Assembly: GCF_030253575.1 (NCBI RefSeq)
Contig: NC_080567.1
Location: 28,284,501 to 28,348,500 of the forward strand
Direction of reading: 5' to 3'
DNA length: 64,000 nt
DNA from: Rhododendron vialii
Taxonomy: Eukaryota; Streptophyta; Magnoliopsida; Ericales; Ericaceae
Made by a program: the position numbers and the translations under genes. Position 1 is the first letter of the stretch. Each line of letters starts with the position of its first letter. The notes beneath the pieces were generated by a model. The model saw nothing but the letters and a program-made list of their open reading frames with translations. It was not told the DNA's origin and searched no databases. Of the stretch, positions 48,990 through 59,756 are shown in pieces.

Positions 48990-50471
48990 ATGCTCCTTCC
49001 CCCCCCTTCTGTACCCCCTCAATCCCAGTCGAAGGAAGAACTAGATCAGATTGAGAGAAGCACAAGAAAAGTGAAGAATAATCTTGATTCTAATTCCTCT
49101 GAACTCTCCAGTCCTATGGACACCGAAATCCATATCTCTTAAGTAAGTGAAACTCCAAATACGCAAGTGGATACTGACATGGAAACCCACCCCTCTGCCA
49201 AGGTTGCTTCAGACCAGGGATTGCCACACGCTAAAACTATTGAAATCTCTTTCAAAGATGCCTTGGTGCAATCTAAAGCACTGACTAAGGATGATATTGA
49301 AAAAAGAATTGTTGAATTTGGGGAAAGTGACGATGAAGACGAGGAAATGGAGAAGAGTGATCCTCCCCCCACCAAATCCAAAATCAAAATCACCTTCTCA
49401 AAAGAACGACTCAAGCGGAGCAGAGCTCAGTGGAGAGGCTGCCTAATCATAAAATTGTTGGGGAAAAATCTAGGATTCAAAACCCTTATGGATAGAATTC
49501 ACCGACTCTGGAATTTGGAGCGAACAATTGTTCCGATCGATGTAGGTCTGGGTTTCTACATCATTCGTTTCGAAACGAAAACAGACTACCACAGAGTTTA
49601 CACAGGTGGTCCTTGGATCATCCAAGACCATTATCTCACTGTAAGGAAATAGCACAGCAACTTCAAGGCAGATATGGCAGAAGCCATTAAAACGGCTGTT
49701 TGGATTAGGGTTCCACTCCTACCCATGGAATTTTATGAAAAGGACAACATCAATGAGATTGCTGAAAAGTTGGGAAAACCATTGAAAGTGGACAACAAAA
49801 CTATGGTCTCGGTTCGGGGTAGCTATGCCCGGATCTGCGTTGAGATGGATTTGAGTAAGCCGCTTCCACCATCGATTGCAGTAGAGAAATATGATTATTA
49901 TCTTGAATATGAACATTTACATCTTATTTGTTTCTCTTGTGGCAGGGTGGGTCATCGGCGGGAGACCTGTGGAGCGTTGCCGGCGATGGAGATGACTGGT
50001 GGTGTTGCAGAGCCTACCGTTGACAATCACATCAGGGCTGACAACAAATCTAACGGACAAATTGCTCAGGAGGATCCAAAAGAAATTGGGTATGGGGATT
50101 GGATGGTTGTCTCTAGACGGCCTAGAAAACTAAATAGCCCAAATGGGCGGAGAAATCCAGAGGCCCAAGCACAAAACCACCCCAATGCCAGGAATACAAA
50201 GCCCATGGGACAGCCTCGAGTAGGCCAAAGATATCAAAATTCAGAGCCCAACCAACAAAAACAATACAAGGATAAAGGCCCAGCATTACAACAACCTGCT
50301 ACTAGTAAACCAAACAAGCCTAATCACATTAAACAAATTCCTAGTGGTTCCAGATTTAGCCCGTTGGTTGGGCAAGCCTCTACATCTAGCCTAGTTCCTA
50401 CCTCGGATCAGCCTTCACCAGTTTTAATTCCCATCCCCAAAAAGGTTACTCCCAAGAACGCCAAACCCTAA
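48990..50471 (+). pseudogene. LINE ORF1 (gag-like, DUF4283 plus CCHC knuckle), two in-frame stops
   Basis: One reading frame runs from an ATG at 48990 to a TAA at 50469-50471, with in-frame stops TAA at 49140-49142 and TAG at 49650-49652. Seen: an acidic N-terminal part, a DUF4283-like region (about 49420-49660, RAQWRGCLIIKLLG ... GGPWIIQDHYLTVRK), a zinc knuckle CX2CX4HX4C at 49929-49970, and a Pro/Gln/Asn-rich basic C-terminal part. In related ORF1 proteins the residue after LTVRK is usually Trp, so the second stop fits a TGG to TAG change (inference). Role in the family: an RNA-binding chaperone of the LINE ribonucleoprotein. Confidence 0.9.
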
Positions 50472-50869
50472 CATCACTATCGACCTGCCCTTTACAACCC
50501 CTAGCCCCACTCTCATCCCCACCACCAAGCCGCTACCCAATCAACATACTCAAACATCTAAACCACCGGATTTGGCAGCCACCACCACGGTAACTTACCA
50601 TGAATTTGCCAGGAATGCAGAAGCTGCTGCTCAGGGACGACAAGGAGAGGGTGGTACTCAATGCAGAGACAGAAGCTCTTCTCCACATCGCGACCGTATG
50701 GTGGGCGGAAGGAACGAGCATGAAGATAAAGATAAACGAGGCTATCGGAGGAGATCAGTATCGGTACCACGTGAAGCTCCATCCCTTGTGGAAACCACCA
50801 GCATACCGCATGAGGATTCTTAGGCTTCTGGACCTTGGTAACAGATTTTCTTTGGACGATAATTTCTTA

Positions 50870-53800
50870 ATGCCCAGTTTCAATATTTTGCTCTGGAACT
50901 GTAGAGGTGCAGGTAATGACAACTTTAAGCACCATTTTTCTGAGCTTGTCCGAATGCATAAGCTTGAGATCGTGGGCCTCCTTGAAACAAAAATTACTTT
51001 CAGGAAAATGGGGCTCTTTTTCAAAAACTTGGGTTTCTCCGGTTCGGCTTATGTGAACCCCAATGGTAGAGCTGGAGGAATTTGGCTTGTATGGGATACC
51101 TCCAAGGTATCCAAAAACATTACCCATGCCTCCTCTCAAGCTATCCATTCTGAGATCACGAAGGATGGCTTTGAGGATTGGGTTCTTACTACTGCTTATG
51201 CCAGCCCTAACCCCAAAAATAGAGAAATTATGTGGGAAGATATGGAAGTCCAAGCCCACAGCAACAATAAACCTTGGCTGGTGGCGGGCGATCTAAACGA
51301 CACACTAAATTCTTCTGAAGGTCGTAGCTTTTCAGTGGATACTAACTCTAGCCAAAGACGAAGATTTGCCGACCATGTCAATAACTGCAACCTGGTAGAC
51401 TTGGGGTTCTCAGGCCCCAAGTTCACCTGGAACAATGGGAGAAAAGGTATGGCAAATGTCCAAAAACGTCTTGACCGTGCTCTCTGTAATGAGGAATGGC
51501 GAAATCTTTTTCCAGAAGGTATGGTCCAAAACCTTCCTCGTACTTATTCTGATCATGCACCTATATTAATTCATGTTTTCGGTAAAAATAGATTTAATCC
51601 CATTAGTAGACCTTTTCGTATGGAAGCTGCGTGGTTAACGAATCCTTCTTTTGAACATCTGGTTGCTAACGCTTGGCATGGGCTGAACATTTTTGATCGC
51701 ATTAAAAATGTGTCTAAAGAAGCAATGGTCTGGAATAAAGAGGTTTTTGGCAATATTTTTAGAAGGAAACGTTGGGTTCTTGCTCGTTTGGGAGGGCTTC
51801 AAAGATCTTTTGATTACCGTTTCTCTCACAGCCTTCGATGTTTAGAAAAAGATCTTATCGCTGAATTTAACGAGATCCTTAATCAGGAAGAGATTCTTTG
51901 GTATCAAAAGTCCAGGACTAAGTGGATCACTTCGGGTGATAAAAACACTAGATTTTTTCATCTATCCACCATCATTCACAGGAATAAGGCAAAAATCACA
52001 TGCTTGAAAAATGCTAATAATAGTTGGATCGAGGAACCTAATGAACTTGCCAATCTTGTTCAATCCCACTTTACTGACCTTTTCACTAGGTCCCCTGTTT
52101 CTTCTTCCAGGGCTCACTCGTCTGGGAATCACAATATTATTCCTGATTCTGACCATTTGCTTCTTAACACTTGCCCTTCTAATGCTGAGATTTGGGAAAG
52201 TATTAAAAGTATCCAACCTTACAAAGCTCCTGGTCCTGATGGCTTTCAAGCTATTTTTTACCATAAATATTGGAACATAGTGGGCCCGGAGGTTTGTAAG
52301 TTCATTCAAACTTGTTTCACTACTTGGACCATACCAATTGAGCTGAATAGAACTTTCATTGCTCTTATTCCTAAATGCCAGAAGCCTGATACTGTCAAAT
52401 TGTTTAGGCCTATTAGTTTATGCAATGTGATTTATAAAGCCATCACCAAAATTCTTGTTGCTAGATTGAGGCCTTTTCTCAAATCCATCATCAGCCCCAC
52501 TCAAAACAGTTTCATTCCTGGGAGATCCACCTTGGATAATATTATTATTATTCAAGAAGTTCTTCACACTTTGAATAAAAAAGAAAGGGAAAAAGGGAGG
52601 AATGATTTTTAAAATTGATTTGGAAAAGGCTTATGACAAGATATCTTGGGATTTCCTTGCTGACACTTTGGGATTTTTCAATTTCAGCCCTAATTGGATA
52701 AAGCTCATAATGACTTGTGTTACTAACCTATCCACTTCTATTCTGTGGAATGAAGAGGCTCTCCCTGAATTTTCTCCTGGACGTGGGCTTAGACAAGGGG
52801 ATCCCCTTTCCCCTTATCTTTTTCTGCTTTGCATGGAAAGATTATCAATTCTTATTAATAAAAAAGCTAATGAAGGTAGTTGGAAAGGAATCAAGGTTTC
52901 TCGTCATTCCACTCATCTAACTCACCTATTTTTTGCTGATGATTTGATCTTATTTGGTGCAGATAATTTTAATACCTGCCATGCCATGATTGATACCCTC
53001 AACACTTTTTGTGATATGTTGGGTCAGTGCATTAGTTTCAACAAGTCTAAGATGTTCATATCTCCTAATGTGCCTAGGGATAGGGCTAATCGGTTGAGCA
53101 ATATTGTTGGAATCCAGCTTACTAACGATTTGGGAAAATATCTTGGTATTCCCCTTATACATGGTAGGGTGAGCAAAAATCACTTTATTAACATTGTGGA
53201 AAAGGTCCAGGGTAAACTATCTGGCTGGATAAACAATACCATGAATCTCGCGGGTTGGGCTACTATGATACATCTGTGTCCTCCACCATCCCTAGCTATT
53301 CTATGCAGACCATGGAATTTCCTGTAAGTGTTTGTGAGAAGCTTGACAGACTTAACAGGAATTTTCTTTGGGGAGATACTGAAACAAAAAAGAAGATTCA
53401 CTTTATAAACTGGAATCAAGTTTGCATGAATAAGCCTAATGGGGGTCTAGGAATTAGAAAAGCTAGGCATTAGAACATTGCTCTATTAGCTAAGCTTGGC
53501 TGGAAGATCACTAATCAAGAAGAAAATCCCTGGATATCTTTGATTAGGGATAAATATTTGCAGAATACTTCTATCTTTTCTTGGACAGGTAAGAAACCTG
53601 CCTCTTTTGTGTGGCGTAGCATTATGAAATCCAGAAAAATCCTGGAAAAGGGGATCAAATGGGTCATTGGAGATGGACAACACATAGATCTTTGGTTGGA
53701 CTGGTGGTATGGAGATGGTCCTTTAATTCATAATTTTCCTGGTACTCACTGTTTTAACAATACTAAATTGAGTTCTATCATTACTACCAATGGTACCTGG

Positions 53801-54973
53801 GACCTCTCTTCTATATCTCAAATTGTGGATATTACTACTATTGATGGTATTGTTGCTTTAAATCTGTCTTTGTTTTCCATTTCCCCTGATCATCCTACTT
53901 GGGTAGGTGCTTCTAATGGTACTTTTACAGTAGGGACAGCTTATAACATTACTAACCCTGCTTCTAGTACTACCTCTGAATGGACTTGGATTTGGAAACT
54001 AAAAATTCCTTCAAAATTGAAATTCTTCCTCTAGATTGTGTTACACAATAGTCTCCCAACGAACTCTTTACGAGTTCGAAGGGGCATTATTCCCATGGAC
54101 TACTGCCCTAGATGTGATGAAACCCCTGAGGACATTAATCACATCTTTCGCACTTGTCCTAAAGCTGTAGATTTTTGGAAATGCCTCCGGCATCATCATT
54201 GGTTAAATGCAAGCCTTAATTTACCAGTCAAAGACTGGATTATTTTCAATGCCAAAAAGAAAACTCCTTTTCGTTTGGATGTTAACATGCCCTGGGCCAT
54301 GGTTTTTGTGGTTTCACTTTGGCAACTGTGGAAAGCTCGCAACAAGATGAGCTTTGACAATGTTGAAACAACATCAACTATGTGCTTAAGGCAAGTTAAT
54401 ATCTACGCTAAGGAAATTTTTATTGCTTTTAAGGCTTTACATGCCAATGATAAACATCATGGGACTCTGATATTTTGGGTTTTACCCTCACCAGGACATC
54501 TAAAGTTGAACACGGATGGCTGCTTCTATGAGTCCACCAATACGGCTGGCTTTAGAGGAGTGATCAGAGATAGCTCGGGGAACTGGATCCTAGGTTATTA
54601 TGGCAAAGCAACCTGCACCAGCAGCTTGGAAGTAGAGATATGGGCTATTTACAGAGGTCTCACGATCATTTTGGAAAAGGGCATGTCAAATGTTACCATA
54701 GAGTTTGATTCGAGCGTGGCAGTTGGTTTTTACAATGAAGGACCACCTGTTGATCACCCTCACCGTCATGTAGTTGAAGAAGCTCGAAGAATTGCGGCCT
54801 GGACAAATTCATCGGTCGTCCACATCTATCGTCAAGCCAACCAAACTGCCGATTGCCTAGCCAGACTTGGATCGCAGCAGAATCAAAATTTAGTAGTCTC
54901 TAGCTCCATTCCTTTTGCAGTTAGGGAATTTGCCTTGGCCGATGCTATGGGTGTTGGCCATCTTAGGATCTAG
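50870..54973 (+). pseudogene. LINE ORF2 (endonuclease, reverse transcriptase, RNase H), frameshifted
   Basis: The start is taken at the ATG at 50870, just before the endonuclease motif LLWNCRGAG; the frame is open upstream to 50600. Seen in order: AP-type endonuclease (about 50880-51590; ETK, AGDLND, SDHAPI); reverse transcriptase (about 52190-53270; YKAPGPDG, LFRPISLCN, GLRQGDPLSPYLF, catalytic FADD at 52932-52943); zf-RVT (about 53990-54200; CPRCDETPEDINHIFRTC); RNase H (about 54500-54880; NTDGC, EVEIWAI, EFDS, NQTADCLA, so the acidic residues are present). Lesions: frame changes near 52600-52612 and 53265-53290, and in-frame TAG at 53471-53473 and 54032-54034. The last two occupy positions where Trp is expected. 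Confidence 0.92.
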
Positions 54974-55145
54974 TCTACGACTCTCGTAGTCTTTTTGAAC
55001 CTTTATGAATGCCGGTTATCTGGTTTGTAGACTTTGATCGTCTAAGTTAATGTATGATTTTCCGCTTGACCAAAAAAAAAAGAAAATAATGGTAGCGGAC
55101 GTGCTGGATGCCATTAGTCAAATAATGGTAAAATAAAGCCCAATA

Positions 55146-55366
55146 GGTCATCTCGGTGGTTAAAACTAGACTTAGAGATTTACTACTCCTTCCTAAGATT
55201 ATGGGTTCGGAATCTCTCAGGTGCTATCAACTCCTTTGGGGTTAGTCGATATGGAGTTTTGTTTTGGCTTTAGTTGGGCTCTGTGCAAGTGGGTGGTAGG
55301 ATTGAACCCCCAAGGTTAGTCAAGATGCGTATAAACTGATCCAAATATCTGAATTATAAAAAAAAA
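55146..55366 (+). mobile_element. tRNA-derived SINE, copy 4
   Basis: The TCATCTCGGTGGTTAAAAC head (A-box-like) is followed by GGGTTCGGAATCTC (good B-box match), the CAACTCCTTTGGGGTTAGTC block shared with the 2618-2845 copy, and an A run at 55358-55366. It lies in the right interior of the 47981-56102 element. Confidence 0.75.
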
Positions 55367-56149
55367 TGGTGGTAATAATAAAAAAATAGTAGTAGATAGT
55401 GGCCCGGAGAAGTATTATGATTCTCTTTTCTATGCTAGTTTTCTCCATCAAGTTCATCTGTTGGGCCATTCTTCCTAAATGTTTTGTTTAGTATTTTTTA
55501 CTTTTTGTAAATTTTTATGGAGGGTTTTATCCTAATTTTTAGGATTAATAGTCTGTCTCGACAAAAATAATAAAAAAATGTCGACCACAATTTGAAAAAA
55601 CTCATAAGATAGTAAAAAAATTAACAATGCTAGCTGTTTGGTATTTTTTTCGTCTCAGTAAATTTTTTTATTTTTGTTGCTTTTGGTAATGACATTTTAT
55701 TTTTTAGACTCATCTCGCCAAAAAGGATGATTAATCGAATCTAATACAAATTCAAAAAGAAGGAAATGGGTTAAACATTTGCTTCAGTTCTCTTAAGAAA
55801 CAACCAATTACTTCCGTTACGATGTGTATTTAGTTTTTGATCAGATGGATTCATAATTACAATTGACTAATATTTGTGAAAGATAATATGAAAAAGTGCC
55901 CTGCACAATTACTCAAGCATTGTTATTAGGGGGTATTCTGGTCTTTTAAACACATCAGTTAACGCCATCTGATGCAAGTTAACGACTGGGGGAGGGCTTG
56001 ACATTGTCAGCAAAAGCAAGAGAGGTAAGTGAAATTTCAAAAACCTCAGGGGAGGTCTTTGCATGTGTCAGAAACCTCAGGGGAGGTCAGTGAAATTTGC
56101 CCTTCTTTCTTTCTTTTTTTTCAGTACTTTAAAAACGGAAAGAATATGA

Positions 56150-56500
56150 GAGTACAGCAAGCTGTACAAAAACTGCGCTCACAATGCAAGTTTGGACCCG
56201 TCGTCAGTTTCACAAAGATAATCGGAGCCACTTATGTTGTTCAAAATATTTTGTTTAGGGTTTCCGTAAATTACCAGCTCCATTCGATATCGATAAAGGC
56301 ATTTAAGAAATGTCCAACTTTGCTTCAGAATTCAGGTCAAATTTTGAAGCAAAAATGGACATTTCGTAAATGCCCTTATCGATATCGGATTGAGACGATT
56401 TTATACGGGGAATATTGTATTGACTTCGTCTTTTGATTTTTATGATTACTAAAACCTTTTTTCTCTGTTCAAAATATTTTGAATGCAAGATTAACGAGCA
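56150..56500. repeat. Dispersed inverted-repeat element, copy A
   Basis: It shares TTGTTCAAAATATTTTG and the TCCAACTTTGCTTC(A/T)GAATTCAGG centre with copy B at about 58385-58735. The centre is a hairpin: CGATATCGATAAAGGCATTT and its inverted form flank it. Edges are approximate. Confidence 0.6.
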
Positions 56501-57197
56501 TATATACATAGTTTGATCATATTAAAATTGTAACAATAATAGCATGTCATATTATCAATAATCTCGAGGCTAGTTCTTAATTTCTGAAAATTTATTCTAT
56601 AAACCTTAAGACTCCAACTTTTGTAAGGTAAATATTTTACATTATAAAATACTTTAATCTGAAATAATCATAAAAAATAGTTATCTTTTTAGGGGGTTTT
56701 TTCGAGCATGTGCGAAGGTAATAGAGCCAAAATTTTGCCGTAGTTGGTGGCGACTTTTGTACTAAAAAATGAAAAGATTAATGATATAAATATTAATCGA
56801 CTTTAGATAAAACTCAAAATAATATGCAAAAAATTACTATAACAAACGATGTTTGTCATCAGAGCCTGCGGATGTTGCTTGGCACGCTGCTTTCCTTTCT
56901 TTGGTTTGTTGTTAGGTTTCTTCTCTTTTATGTTGATTTTTTTTTTAAACGGCAAAAATATTATTGAGGAAAAACTTGACAATGGTACATCGGGAGGAAA
57001 GGAAGAGGGAACAAAAAGAAAGAGGGCAGGGAGGGGGTGGAACTGCCGACAAGAAGTTGAGAAGAGAAACAGTTAAGGAACAAAAATCCAAAGCTGCCAA
57101 CTAGAGGCCTAAAATATCAAGAACGAGCAACGATCCAAACAGCTTGAGCTTGAGCTTGACTTGACTTTTGGCTTGTTCAAACTCCCTTATAAAAATA

Positions 57198-57330
57198 GGG
57201 AAAATGACGGCCAAGGACGTGTTTTTGATAATTAATACCCTCTAAAGACATGCTGAGAATATTTTTTAATGCTAAGAATGTCCTTGGCGGGTATTAATTA
57301 TCAAAACACGTCTTGGGCCATCATTTTCCC
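57198..57330. mobile_element. Short Mutator-like MITE (9-bp target duplication)
   Basis: This 133-bp element has exact 9-bp duplications ATAAAAATA (57189-57197 and 57331-57339). Termini GGGAAAATGACGGCCAAGGA pair with the right end (reverse complement GGGAAAATGATGGCCCAAGA), and the arms continue through GTGTTTTTGATAATTAATAC. It is almost entirely a hairpin. It seems to have split an older repeat whose GCTTGAGC / CAAGCC-rich halves flank it. Confidence 0.85.
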
Positions 57331-57480
57331 ATAAAAATAAGTCAAGCCCAATCACATTTTTTCATTTGTTTACGAATTCAAGCCAAGTTTGAGCTATGAG
57401 TGTTTGGCTCGTAAACAAACAGGTCATTCCATAAATATGAAAAATATGAGGATAGATTAATAAATATCCCAAATTAAGTA

Positions 57481-57719
57481 CTCTCTCCGTCCCAATTTAT
57501 TTGTCGAATCTTGAAAATTTAACTTTTTTAGGGAACACAATTATTATACCTAAAAAGATTCAACTTTCCACATTTACCCTCAATTTTTTCAAAAAAGTTA
57601 CTTTATTCCACTAAAGAAAGGGCAAAAAGGGAAAATCGGTCTAATTAGAAGTCAAATGGACAAACATTTTGGAACACTTAAAAGTCAAAAAGTGAACAAA
57701 CAAATCGGAACGGAAGAAG
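57481..57719. mobile_element. Stowaway MITE, copy 2
   Basis: Left end CTCTCTCCGTCCCAATTTAT and a diverged right end AATCGGAACGGAAGAAG are flanked by TA (57479-57480, 57720-57721). 239 bp, non-coding, more diverged than copy 1. Confidence 0.85.
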
Positions 57720-58225
57720 TACGATATATGAGTCGGTATACATATTACCAATTTTACTTTACAGTACTATTGCATCCAAATAGGAAACCTCCTATGTGAG
57801 ATATGAAAATTTAGGGATCCTATATAAATCTTTCATTGAGCAATTCAAAGAGTTTATTGAGAAAATCATTAAATAGACCTAATTTATTTTCAAAAATTAA
57901 TAAATTTCTTTTTTGCTCTTAAAAAAAGAGTTTTGCCTTTCAAAAGAAATTTTTAGTCTCCGTTCATTTGTCGAAAATATTGTGTGTGAACTGTATTCTC
58001 GAGAAAAATGGAGTGAAGTGAATCAAAGGAACGTGAAAATCATTTTTCTGTATGTGTTCAGTTAATAAAGAGTTTTGCAAGAAAACTAGAATTCCTCCTT
58101 TTTAGTAGGATGTATTTTGTGGATCAAAAAGTGTTTTCCAGTGAAAAACTTAAAATTCTGGATTCTACAACTTTTTTGGTATTTGAACACAAGATGATAT
58201 CTTTTTCATTCAACTGAATGAGTTC

Positions 58226-58229
<4 letters not shown>

Positions 58230-58262
<33 letters not shown>
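58230..58262. repeat. GA microsatellite
   Basis: An uninterrupted GA run of about 16 units in intergenic DNA about 0.9 kb before the reductase start. Confidence 0.95.
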
Positions 58263-58267
<5 letters not shown>

Positions 58268-58384
58268 GAAACCATCACTATTTTGGTAAATATTTAAAAA
58301 GGGTAAGAGAGCTTTCTTTCTCTGTTCCTAGAGGGAGAAACCTACTCCTCTCTTATGGAGTGAGAGCTGCTATGCGTATAGCAA

Positions 58385-58735
58385 TTAAGGGTGCAAACAA
58401 CGCATACATCGCAATTTTGTATCCATTTTGCGTCTCACAAAAATGATCGGAACTGTTTATTTTGTTCAAAATATTTTGTGTGAGATCCCTGAAAAAAAAT
58501 CAGCTCTATCCGTTATCAATAAAAGTGTTTACAAAACATCCAACTTTGCTTCTGAATTCAGGCCAAATTCTAATGCAAAGTTTGATGTTTCCTAAACACT
58601 CTTATCGATAACAAACAAAGCTAATTTTTTTGAACGATCTTAAAAAATATTTTGAACCAAATTAGCGGTTCCGATCTTCTTCTTAAGACCTAAAACAGGC
58701 ACAAAACGGTCTTGATATTGTCAGCCCACTGGATT
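58385..58735. repeat. Dispersed inverted-repeat element, copy B
   Basis: Homologous to copy A at about 56150-56500. It has its own hairpin: TTATCAATAAAAGTGTTTAC and an inverted AAACACTCTTATCGATAAC flank a TCCAACTTTGCTTC centre. Edges are approximate. Confidence 0.6.
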
Positions 58736-59002
58736 GATGATAAACACACTAGAAGACAAGGAAAACACGTATTTCGGTGTACTTTATATACCCTTTATTA
58801 CACATTTACACACTCATTATTATCAGCCCATTGAACTGATTTTAGAATTTTCCTTACCTATTCAATTTTTAAAATAACACACTCGTAGGACAGACAAATA
58901 CGGCCCCATTTTTAATATTGTACGCGTAATGTACAAGAATCGTAGCACATATTTTAGCACATTTTTCTTGGGATCGACCTTGGGGAAGCTCTAACCCACA
59001 CA

Positions 59003-59010
59003 TATAAATT
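59003..59010 (+). promoter_or_regulatory. Putative TATA box of the acyl-CoA reductase gene
   Basis: TATAAATT lies about 30 bp before the start of the long CT tract and 120 bp before the ATG, which would place transcription start close to the CT tract. Position and sequence only. Confidence 0.5.
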
Positions 59011-59032
59011 GGACAATTGTGTGCTTTCCATG

Positions 59033-59038
<6 letters not shown>

Positions 59039-59114
<76 letters not shown>
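59039..59114. repeat. (TC)38 microsatellite in the reductase 5' leader
   Basis: An uninterrupted TC tract ends 15 nt before the ATG at 59130. It is expected to lie in or at the start of the 5' untranslated region. Confidence 0.97.
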
Positions 59115-59119
<5 letters not shown>

Positions 59120-59129
59120 TTCATCTCCA

Positions 59130-59704
59130 ATGGAGTTGGGTAATGTTGCTCAGTTTCTTGAGAACAGGAGCATTTTAGTCACCGGTGCCACTGGCTTTCT
59201 GGCAAAGAGTACGTACTCCACTCTTTGTGGAATGACAATTCACCTGAATCGATGTTAACCAAACCGAACCGGTCGGGACAGTTTTTTAACTAATTTTCAG
59301 TCGCAACTGTGGATATGGTTTTTTCATTAGCAAAATAGGGCCAGGTAGTTTGGTTTCGGTTTTATATGATAACCGCAGCGAAACCGTAGCCGTAACTGAA
59401 ATTGAACTGTAATATAATTATGAAAATACCCTTATATATAATTATTACATAGCTTTGTTGGCATTTTATGTTATTTTGGTGTAGGGATTTCAGTGTCCTT
59501 GAACTTTATGAATTCACCCTCTCATCGTCTTTGTTTTTGAAAAAGGAATTTTGTATTGACTTTATTGTGAACTCATCGTTTTTGTTTTTGAAAAGGGAAT
59601 TTTGTATTGACTTTATTGTGAACTGTAATTTCGTCCTTGCGTTTGGGAGATTGATGTACTTTATGTTAATTGCACGTATAATTAACGTTATTTTTAATTT
59701 TTAA

Positions 59705-59756
<52 letters not shown>

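Larger units (their letters stand above)
48951..55081 (+). mobile_element. Full-length plant L1-type LINE with RNase H (inactive)
   Basis: This 6.1-kb non-LTR retrotransposon has a perfect 15-bp target duplication GAAAATAATGGTAGC at 48936-48950 and 55082-55096 and an A-rich 3' end (about 55072-55081). It carries both expected reading frames: a gag-like ORF1 with DUF4283 and a CCHC knuckle, and an ORF2 with endonuclease, reverse transcriptase, zf-RVT and RNase H. Both are interrupted. The target site lies inside the terminal-inverted-repeat element at 47981-56102, so the LINE is the younger insertion. Confidence 0.95.
47981..56102. mobile_element. 8.1-kb terminal-inverted-repeat element, Mutator-like, hosting a LINE
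   Basis: Left end GGGAAAATTTCACTGACC and right end (reverse complement) GGGCAAATTTCACTGACC begin inverted repeats of about 115 bp that share CTCCCCTGAGGTTTCTGACA and TTTTGCTGACAAT blocks. Flanks are 9-bp TTCTTTCTT at 47972-47980 and 56103-56111; the flank is itself simple sequence, so the duplication is supportive rather than decisive. Without the inserted LINE (48951-55081) and its 15-bp duplication the element is about 2 kb. The remaining interior (48120-48935, 55097-55880) shows no recognised transposase, and it holds a SINE at 55146-55366. Confidence 0.75.
56103..59000. other. Intergenic upstream of the acyl-CoA reductase gene; MITE debris
   Basis: No coding exon was recognised. It contains two related repeats (about 56150-56500 and 58385-58735), a Mutator-like MITE (57198-57330), a Stowaway (57481-57719), a T-run/AAACGGCAAAAAT tract at 56937-56965 resembling a reversed LINE 3' tail, and a GA microsatellite (58230-58262). 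Confidence 0.55.

Noticed and set aside
50572-50823. 83-codon plus-strand frame rich in Arg and Glu between LINE ORF1 and ORF2
   Set aside because: It overlaps the upstream part of the ORF2 frame and has no motif; probably inter-ORF sequence of the LINE.
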